Shown here piece after piece: positions 1 through 4,656 of a stretch of DNA of 7,172 nt. Within the stretch, counting starts at the first letter, position 1, and every line of letters starts with the position of its first letter. The translations under genes and the position numbers were made by a program. Below the pieces are notes generated by a model, which worked only from the letters and a program-made list of their open reading frames with translations, was not told where the DNA came from and made no database searches. This DNA is from an uncultured Actinomycetes bacterium (lineage in GTDB: Bacteria > Actinomycetota > Actinomycetes > Nanopelagicales > Nanopelagicaceae): positions 1-7,172 of the forward strand of contig CAIMNT010000107.1 of NCBI GenBank assembly GCA_903842855.1, given 5' to 3'.

Positions 1-1522
1 CGATGCAGAGTCATATCTAGGTGACACAGTTTCAGATGCTGTTATTACTGTTCCTGCATATTTCGATGATGCTCAGCGTCAAGCAACCAAGGAAGCTGGA
101 GAGATTGCAGGTCTTAATGTCTTGCGTATCGTCAACGAGCCAACCGCTGCAGCCTTTGCATATGGTTTTGATAAGGGCGATAAGGAACAAACAATCTTGG
201 TATTCGACCTTGGTGGCGGAACATTCGACGTCTCACTCCTTGAAATGGGAGAAGGCGTCATTGAAGTTAAGGCAACCAATGGAGATAACCATTTAGGTGG
301 AGATGACTGGGATCAGGCTCTGATCGACCACCTCGTTGCCACTTTTAAGAAGTCAAACGGCATCGACCTCACAAAAGACAAGATGGCCATGCAGCGCGTT
401 CGTGAAGCTGCTGAGAAAGCGAAGATCGAACTTTCATCATCTGCCCAAACATCAATCAACCTTCCATACATCACGGTCGATGCTGAGAAGAATCCACTCT
501 TCTTGGACGAGACAATTACGCGGGCACAGTTCCAGAGCATGACCGCGGATTTACTTGCACGATGCAAGGCTCCATTCCAGACTGTTCTCAAGGACGCTGG
601 AATTCCGATCGCCGATATCGATCATGTTGTACTTGTCGGTGGATCAACCCGTATGCCTGCTGTCGTTGATTTGGTTCGCGAACTCACAGGCGGAAAAGAA
701 CCTAACAAAGGAGTTAATCCTGATGAGGTTGTTGCCGTTGGTGCTGCGTTACAAGCTGGCGTACTCAAGGGAGATGTTAAGGACATTCTTCTTCTCGACG
801 TCACTCCCCTCTCTCTCGGTATCGAGACCAAGGGTGGTGTAATGACAAAGTTGATTGAGAAGAACACCACTATCCCAACCAAGCGCTCTGAAATTTTCAC
901 AACAGCTGATGACAATCAGCCTGCTGTACAAATTCAGGTCTTCCAAGGCGAGCGTGAAATTGCTAGCACTAACAAGCGCCTAGGAATGTTTGAGCTCACG
1001 GGAATCGCGCCAGCGCCTCGTGGAATCCCACAAATTGAAGTCACCTTCGATATTGACGCTAACGGTATTTTGCACGTAGCTGCAAAGGATCTTGGAACCG
1101 GCAAGGAGCAGAAGATCACCATTAGCGGTGGTTCATCTCTATCCAAGGAAGAGATCGATCGCATGGTGAAGGATGCTGAAGCACACGCTGAGGAAGATAA
1201 GCAGCGCCGTGATGAAGCAGAGACTCGCAATATCGGCGACAGTCTTGTCTACCAAACAGAAAAATTCATCAAGGACAATGAAGAGAAGCTTTCTCAAGGC
1301 GATGCCGCATCAAAGAAATCTGATGTTGAAAGTGCACTTGCTGATCTCAAGAGCGCCTTGACTGGAACCGATGTGAGTGCAATTAAGTCGGCTACCGAGA
1401 AGGTCTCAACCTTGAGCCAAGAGCTTGGAGCATCTCTCTATGCGGCTAATGCTGCATCTGCATCAGAGGCACCAAAGGCCGATGATGGAGTAGAGGATGC
1501 AGAGATTGTAGAAGAGCAGTAA
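1..1522 (+). CDS. dnaK: Molecular chaperone DnaK (Hsp70), 5'-truncated by window edge
   Basis: ATP-driven cytoplasmic Hsp70 that binds exposed hydrophobic segments of unfolded proteins, working with DnaJ and GrpE. The open frame begins at base 2 and shows 506 residues; roughly the first 105, including the first phosphate-binding loop, lie outside the window. Numbering from the window edge: NEPTAAA at 45-51, the DLGGGTFD phosphate motif at 69-76, the GGSTRMP adenosine-region motif at 213-219, the interdomain linker VKDILLLDV at 259-267, then the substrate-binding beta domain, a helical lid, and an acidic tail ending in EDAEIVEEQ. The GDNHLGGDDWDQ stretch and acidic tail resemble mycobacterial and streptomycete DnaK. 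Projected full length is about 610 residues, normal for the family. The stop codon overlaps the grpE start (TAATG). The promoter and any HspR operator would be upstream of the window. Identity is essentially certain. Confidence 0.98.
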   Translation, partial: DAESYLGDTVSDAVITVPAYFDDAQRQATKEAGEIAGLNVLRIVNEPTAAAFAYGFDKGDKEQTILVFDLGGGTFDVSLLEMGEGVIEVKATNGDNHLGGDDWDQALIDHLVATFKKSNGIDLTKDKMAMQRVREAAEKAKIELSSSAQTSINLPYITVDAEKNPLFLDETITRAQFQSMTADLLARCKAPFQTVLKDAGIPIADIDHVVLVGGSTRMPAVVDLVRELTGGKEPNKGVNPDEVVAVGAALQAGVLKGDVKDILLLDVTPLSLGIETKGGVMTKLIEKNTTIPTKRSEIFTTADDNQPAVQIQVFQGEREIASTNKRLGMFELTGIAPAPRGIPQIEVTFDIDANGILHVAAKDLGTGKEQKITISGGSSLSKEEIDRMVKDAEAHAEEDKQRRDEAETRNIGDSLVYQTEKFIKDNEEKLSQGDAASKKSDVESALADLKSALTGTDVSAIKSATEKVSTLSQELGASLYAANAASASEAPKADDGVEDAEIVEEQ

Positions 1523-2010
1523 TGGTTGAAGAACCAACTGGCGCAGAGAGTGCTGAACAAGCGCTCTCTGACGCAGTCGCCGAGGCGATTGCAGAAGTTG
1601 ATCCAGTAGCTGTACTCACCAGCGACCTACAACGTCTGCAAGCCGACTTTCAGAATTACCGCAAGCGCGTCGATAAAGAGCGTATTGAATCTGCTGAAGT
1701 TGTGACTGGAATAGTTCTATCTCAACTACTCGGAGCACTAGATGATATTGATCGTGCCCAAGAGCATGGTGAACTCACCGGTGGTTTCAAGGCGGTAGCC
1801 GATCAACTCACTAACACGACTACAAAATTAGGTCTCACTAAGTTTGTAGATACAGGAGTGGCATTTGATCCGCATATCCACGAGGCGCTCATGCACGAGA
1901 CCTCCTCTGCAGTAACCGAAACACAAGTCACAAAAGTTTTGCGTCCCGGTTATAAATTTAAGGAGAGAGTTCTCCGTCCGGCACAAGTGATTGTGACCGA
2001 TCCAGAATAA
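1522..2010 (+). CDS. grpE: GrpE nucleotide exchange factor for DnaK
   Basis: Cytoplasmic dimeric co-chaperone that opens the DnaK nucleotide cleft and releases ADP. The protein has 162 residues, on the short side for the family, mainly because the variable acidic N-terminus is brief (about 30 residues rich in Glu and Ala). A long helix with the family signature RLQADFQNYRKR lies at 38-49. The C-terminal beta domain carries GVAFDPHIHEAL at 112-123, and VLRPGYKFKERVLRPAQVIV at 139-158. The ATG shares its A with the last base of the dnaK stop (TAATG). Only a weak GAAGAG (1511-1516) precedes it, so initiation probably relies on translational coupling with dnaK. No internal start gives a better fit. 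Identity rests on the two conserved motifs and the position between dnaK and dnaJ. Confidence 0.97.
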   Translation: MVEEPTGAESAEQALSDAVAEAIAEVDPVAVLTSDLQRLQADFQNYRKRVDKERIESAEVVTGIVLSQLLGALDDIDRAQEHGELTGGFKAVADQLTNTTTKLGLTKFVDTGVAFDPHIHEALMHETSSAVTETQVTKVLRPGYKFKERVLRPAQVIVTDPE

Positions 2011-2023
2011 ATAATTAACAAAG

Positions 2024-2030
2024 AAGGAAG
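2024..2030 (+). promoter_or_regulatory. Ribosome binding site for dnaJ
   Basis: AAGGAAG lies 9 bases upstream of the dnaJ ATG, in the 29-bp gap after grpE. It supports the chosen start and shows that dnaJ can initiate independently, unlike the overlapping junctions dnaK/grpE and dnaJ/hspR. No promoter or terminator is evident in this short gap. Confidence 0.75.
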
Positions 2031-2039
2031 TTGAGCTAA

Positions 2040-2954
2040 ATGGCCGCCAAGGATCTGTACGAGAAAGATCTCTACAAGATTCTTGGCGTGTCTAAAAACG
2101 ATGACGCCGCTGCGATTAAGAAGGCCTATCGGAAATTGGCGAAAGATCTACATCCTGATAAGACCAAGGGCGATAAGAAGCTAGAGGACCGCTTTAAAGA
2201 GGTCTCAGAAGCTTACGAAGTTCTCTCAGATGATAAGAAGCGCGCGGAGTATCAAGAGATGCGCGATGCTTTCACATCGGGTCGCGTTCCCCGCGGAGGT
2301 CAGCAGAGTCAAGCTGGCGGATTCTCGGGGGCGGGCTTCGAAGATATTTTTGGTGGAGGGTCACCAAACGACATATTCTCAACACTCTTTGGTGGAGGTA
2401 GTCGAGCTCCACGCCGCGGACAAGATTTACAGACTGAAACAACTATCTCATTTCGCGACGCTATCTTCGGTCGTGAGATAACACTTCGTGTTGGCGACCA
2501 GACAATCACCACTCGAGTTCCAGCGGGGATTAAAGATGGTGGAAAGATCAAACTTAAGGGGCGCGGTGCCACAGGCCCTGCAGGGCCTGGAGATCTCTTC
2601 ATCATTATCCATGTCACCAAGCACCCTGTCTTTACTCGCGACGGAAACAATCTGTTGATGACACTTCCTGTCACCTTTACCGAAGCTGCCCTAGGTGCCG
2701 ATATTGCTGTCCCCACGTTGAGCGGCGAAGATGTCACAGTGCGGTTGGCACCTGGAACTCAAAATGGAAAGGTCCTGCGTGTTAAAGGTCGGGGAGTCAC
2801 TAAAGATTTTCAAAGTGGTGACCTGCTTATTACCGTTGAAGTTCACGTCCCACAGCGTTTAGATACTAAGGCCAAAGGAGCGTTGGAGGCCTTTGCCGAG
2901 TTAACCAAGGCAGAGTCGCCACGCATCCACCTCAAGGAGAGGGCCGGAGCATGA
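2040..2954 (+). CDS. dnaJ: DnaJ-family co-chaperone lacking the zinc-finger domain
   Basis: Hsp40 partner that delivers clients to DnaK and stimulates its ATPase. The protein has 304 residues. The J domain spans about 8-74 with the essential HPD at 38-40. A Gly/Phe-rich linker spans about 86-120, including DIF repeats (102-104, 111-113). C-terminal beta-sandwich domains follow from about 129, with VPAGIKDGGKIKLKGRG at 160-176 and a second KVLRVKGRGV-type strand later. There is not a single cysteine and no CxxCxGxG repeat. A typical actinobacterial operon-encoded DnaJ is about 380-400 residues with four such repeats. The junction FRDAIFGREITLRVGDQTITTRVP (138-161) runs straight through the place where the zinc-finger domain is normally inserted. 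It is therefore either a class B (CbpA-like) J protein occupying the dnaJ slot, or a DnaJ1 that lost the domain. No frameshift is evident. Its last four bases overlap hspR. Confidence 0.95.
   Translation: MAAKDLYEKDLYKILGVSKNDDAAAIKKAYRKLAKDLHPDKTKGDKKLEDRFKEVSEAYEVLSDDKKRAEYQEMRDAFTSGRVPRGGQQSQAGGFSGAGFEDIFGGGSPNDIFSTLFGGGSRAPRRGQDLQTETTISFRDAIFGREITLRVGDQTITTRVPAGIKDGGKIKLKGRGATGPAGPGDLFIIIHVTKHPVFTRDGNNLLMTLPVTFTEAALGADIAVPTLSGEDVTVRLAPGTQNGKVLRVKGRGVTKDFQSGDLLITVEVHVPQRLDTKAKGALEAFAELTKAESPRIHLKERAGA
2572..2589. repeat. Perfect 18-bp palindrome inside dnaJ
   Basis: CAGGCCCTGCAGGGCCTG is perfectly self-complementary with no spacer. It encodes part of the Gly-Pro-Ala-Gly-Pro stretch of DnaJ around residues 178-183. 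Alternating GGC-CCT and GGG-CCT codons readily generate such symmetry, so a coding explanation is sufficient. A cruciform or RNA hairpin role is only a possibility. Confidence 0.6.
2934..2942 (+). promoter_or_regulatory. Ribosome binding site for hspR, within dnaJ
   Basis: AAGGAGAGG lies inside the last codons of dnaJ, 8 bases before the hspR ATG. It is the strongest Shine-Dalgarno match in the operon and fixes the hspR start at the ATGA overlap. Confidence 0.8.
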
Positions 2955-3328
2955 ATCCAGAATTACATCCAGATGATGATCAAGCTGTATATGTAATTTC
3001 GGTTGCCGCAGAGTTATCAGGGATGCACCCACAAACACTGCGTCAATACGATCGCATGGGCTTGGTCTCACCTGGCAGAGCCAGTGGCAGGGGCCGTCGT
3101 TACTCCTTGCGCGATATTGCCTCGCTTCGAAACATACAACGCCTCGTTGGAGATGGAATCAGCCTTGCAGGAATCAAAAGGATTATGGAGTTGGAATCTG
3201 CCGTAGCAAATATGGCCCTTGAGGTTGCAAAATTGCGGACCGAGGTTGATGCTCTGATGGCAGCCAACCCACCGCGCGCCCTGGTTAAGCAGATCGGGCA
3301 GAGTGTGGTGATTTATAAAGAAGAGTAG
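2951..3328 (+). CDS. hspR: HspR heat-shock repressor, MerR family
   Basis: DNA-binding autorepressor of the dnaK operon. In Streptomyces, DnaK itself acts as co-repressor, so free DnaK shuts the operon off and stress relieves repression; the target is the HAIR inverted repeat. The protein has 125 residues. A winged helix-turn-helix at about 15-55 contains VISVAAELSGMHPQTLRQYDRMGLV (15-39) and the basic wing SGRGRRYS (45-52), both very close to known HspR. GISLAGIKRIMELE (69-82) leads into a heptad-like helix to about 103, the likely dimerisation segment. There are no cysteines, which argues against a metal- or redox-sensing MerR protein. The ATG overlaps the dnaJ stop (ATGA) with a strong ribosome binding site. 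No HAIR element is visible in this window; the expected site upstream of dnaK is not included. Confidence 0.95.
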   Translation: MNPELHPDDDQAVYVISVAAELSGMHPQTLRQYDRMGLVSPGRASGRGRRYSLRDIASLRNIQRLVGDGISLAGIKRIMELESAVANMALEVAKLRTEVDALMAANPPRALVKQIGQSVVIYKEE

Positions 3329-3341
3329 ATAGGGTTTCGCC

Positions 3342-3875
3342 ATGACCTCACGTGAGCAACTTAAATCCGAAATACTTAAAAAGGCAGTTGTTCACGGAAA
3401 GGAGAATCTCTCTTCTGGCAAAGAGGCAGACAATTACGTCGACCTTCGTCGCATAACCCTTGATGCAATCGCCGCTCCACTCGTTGGGGAAGTAATGCTT
3501 GAACTCACCAAGGATTGGGATTATGAAGCGGTAGGTGGTTTAACTTTAGGAGCCGATCCAGTCGCAACCGCGATGATGCATGTGGCTGGTCGCCAAGGAA
3601 GAAAACTCGACTCTTTTGTTGTCCGTAAGGCGGAGAAAGCTCACGGCTTACAGAGAAGAATCGAAGGTCCCGATGTTGCGGGTAAGCGAGTACTCGCGGT
3701 GGAAGATACTTCTACAACCGGAGGTTCTGTATTAACGGCGGTAGAAGCACTTAAGGAAGCAGGCGCAATAGTGGTTGGAGTTGCCGTGATCGTTGAGCGT
3801 GGAGCAGCCCAGACCGTTTCGGAAGCTGGTTTGGAATACCGCGCCGCGTATCAGTTGGCAGATCTCGGTTTATAA
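3342..3875 (+). CDS. pyrE: Orotate phosphoribosyltransferase
   Basis: Converts orotate and PRPP to orotidine monophosphate and pyrophosphate in de novo pyrimidine synthesis; cytoplasmic. The protein has 177 residues, the compact length seen in mycobacterial PyrE (about 179) rather than the 213 of E. coli. Visible motifs are SSGKEADNYVDLRRITL (24-40), GGLTLGADPVA (65-75), the catalytic-loop region VVRKAEKAHG (93-102), and the PRPP-binding motif VLAVEDTSTTGGS (117-129). The C-terminus ADLGL matches the actinobacterial form. The ATG lies 13 bp after the hspR stop with a modest AGGG (3331-3334) 7 bases upstream. No promoter or terminator fits in the gap, so it is probably cotranscribed with the chaperone operon. 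The start is supported by alignment of the N-terminal LKSEILKKAVVHG helix. It converges with the DedA gene. Confidence 0.96.
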   Translation: MTSREQLKSEILKKAVVHGKENLSSGKEADNYVDLRRITLDAIAAPLVGEVMLELTKDWDYEAVGGLTLGADPVATAMMHVAGRQGRKLDSFVVRKAEKAHGLQRRIEGPDVAGKRVLAVEDTSTTGGSVLTAVEALKEAGAIVVGVAVIVERGAAQTVSEAGLEYRAAYQLADLGL

Positions 3876-3879
3876 ATAA

Positions 3880-4515
3880 TTAGGAGAGGTGTTTGCGACT
3901 GCGCCACTCTTTGAAGATCTCCCAACCAAGTGGGATGACGGTAATTGCAGCAATTGCGAGGACGATATCGGTCAGATACTTTGAGATCGTGTTTGCGAAG
4001 GTATTTCCCGCCGCATACGCGCCCCAGATAAGGACTTGAGTCCAAATAATCGCGCCAAAAACATTCCAAAATGCAAAGGTCTTAAAAGGCACGCGAATAA
4101 TTCCGGAGAGTGGATTGATAAGTCCACGAACTACTGGGATAAAACGACCGAGAACGATGGCCCGACCGCGGCCATATTTGGTGATGTATTTCTCCGCAGA
4201 TTTGATCTTGCCAGGGTCGAAAAATTTTGAATCTGGTTTACTAAATATCCTGATGCCGTAATGCCAGCCCAACCAATGCCCAAATTGAGAGCCGATAATT
4301 GCCGAAACAGGGGCGCCGATCGCGACCAGCGCGATATTGAGGTGATGGCCGTGAGTCGAACCAATACCGGCAGCGAAGAGGCCCGCGGTAATTAAGAGGG
4401 TATCTCCCGGCAGCCCGATGATGAGTGGGAGTCCAGTCTCAAGGGCCAAAATGGCGAAAATGATGGCCAACGAGTAGTTGGAGTTGAGGGCTGAGGTGAC
4501 GCTTATAAAGCTCAT
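3880..4515 (-). CDS. DedA-family (VTT domain) integral membrane protein
   Basis: Inner-membrane protein of the DedA/SNARE-associated (VTT) superfamily. Characterised members translocate lipids such as undecaprenyl phosphate or phosphatidylethanolamine and are tied to the proton motive force; the substrate cannot be read here. The protein has 211 residues, normal size. Hydrophobic segments lie at about 16-35, 40-52, 60-80, 147-170 and 183-198, with re-entrant loops expected. Key residues appear present: E26 and D38 (in PGDTLL), spaced like E39/D51 of E. coli YqjA/YghB, and R124 and R130 in GRFIPVVRG, spaced like R130/R136. KTFAFWNVFGAIIW at 145-158 is another family hallmark. The C-terminus is basic (KEWRSRKH). 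No Shine-Dalgarno precedes the ATG, so a very short or absent leader is possible. Its stop is 4 bp from the pyrE stop. It is divergent from hppA. Confidence 0.93.
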   Translation of the reverse strand: MSFISVTSALNSNYSLAIIFAILALETGLPLIIGLPGDTLLITAGLFAAGIGSTHGHHLNIALVAIGAPVSAIIGSQFGHWLGWHYGIRIFSKPDSKFFDPGKIKSAEKYITKYGRGRAIVLGRFIPVVRGLINPLSGIIRVPFKTFAFWNVFGAIIWTQVLIWGAYAAGNTFANTISKYLTDIVLAIAAITVIPLGWEIFKEWRSRKHLS

Positions 4516-4524
4516 AGGGGCTAA

Positions 4525-4555
4525 AGGATACTGATTGGTGGCTGAAAATTGTCAT
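4525..4555 (-). promoter_or_regulatory. Candidate promoter for the DedA gene
   Basis: On the minus strand, ATGACA (4555-4550; 5 of 6 to TTGACA) is followed after 19 bp by TATCCT (4530-4525; fits TANNNT). The -10 ends 9 bases before the ATG, so the predicted transcript would begin at, or a few bases before, the start codon. Spacing is somewhat long. No other good -10/-35 pair was seen nearer the gene. Confidence 0.35.
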
Positions 4556-4579
4556 ACACCTTATATATATGTGTAACCT
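4549..4579 (+). promoter_or_regulatory. Candidate promoter for hppA
   Basis: TTGTCA (4549-4554; 5 of 6 to TTGACA) is followed by TGTAAC (4572-4577, 17-bp spacer) or TAACCT (4574-4579, TANNNT type, 19-bp spacer). This would leave a 5' leader of roughly 70 bases before the GTG. The -35 overlaps the candidate -35 of the DedA gene on the other strand, so the two promoters would sit back to back. The -10 match is mediocre. Confidence 0.35.
4555..4575. repeat. Short inverted repeat TACAC-N11-GTGTA with AT-rich centre
   Basis: Arms TACAC (4555-4559) and GTGTA (4571-4575) are exact reverse complements, centres 16 bp apart, around an alternating TATATATAT core. The element lies between the candidate -35 and -10 of hppA, where an operator for a dimeric regulator could act. 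Arms this short often occur by chance. Confidence 0.3.
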
Positions 4580-4642
4580 TTCAACCCTTAGGAAGACCCT
4601 TAAAAGAAACTAGATCCCCCCGACCGCCCCTATCCACTCAAT

Positions 4643-4648
4643 GAGGAG
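4643..4648 (+). promoter_or_regulatory. Ribosome binding site for hppA
   Basis: GAGGAG lies 8 bases upstream of the GTG start codon and decides the start. The only nearby ATG (4641) is out of frame, and an in-frame TGA at 4642-4644 blocks any earlier start. Confidence 0.8.
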
Positions 4649-4656
4649 TCAAAATA

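Larger units (their letters stand above)
4514..4633. repeat. 8-bp inverted repeat flanking the divergent promoter region
   Basis: ATAGGGGC (4514-4521) and GCCCCTAT (4626-4633) are exact reverse complements 104 bp apart. Read in the direction of transcription, each divergent gene has GCCCCTAT near its start: overlapping the dedA ATG, and 24 bases before the hppA GTG. The span given covers both arms and the region between them. By rough estimate such a match has about a one-in-ten chance of arising by accident in a region this size, so function is unproven. Confidence 0.45.

Noticed and set aside
763..769. ACTCAAG and CTTGAGT half sites of the HspR (HAIR) operator, here and at 4035-4041
   Set aside because: Each is a lone half site inside a coding region (dnaK and dedA). 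The partner half at the required 7-bp spacing is absent in both cases, so neither is a credible HspR operator.
622..915. 97-codon open frame on the minus strand inside dnaK
   Set aside because: Antisense to strongly conserved DnaK sequence with no recognisable domain or ribosome site; a shadow frame.
2309..2737. 142-codon open frame on the minus strand
   Set aside because: It lies wholly within dnaJ, opposite well-conserved coding sequence. The predicted protein is low-complexity and matches no family I recognise. It is best explained as a shadow of the dnaJ codon pattern.
4157..4175. Hairpin ATGGCC-N7-GGCCAT
   Set aside because: It lies deep inside the DedA coding region with no U-tract, so it is not a terminator. 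Six-base arms of this kind are expected by chance.
4036..4230. 64-codon plus-strand open frame
   Set aside because: Antisense to the DedA gene, whose membrane segments and conserved Arg motif lie here; no ribosome site and no recognisable protein.
4641..4643. ATG just upstream of hppA as a possible start
   Set aside because: It is out of frame with the pyrophosphatase and sits within the ribosome binding site region. The GTG at 4657 has correct spacing and frame.
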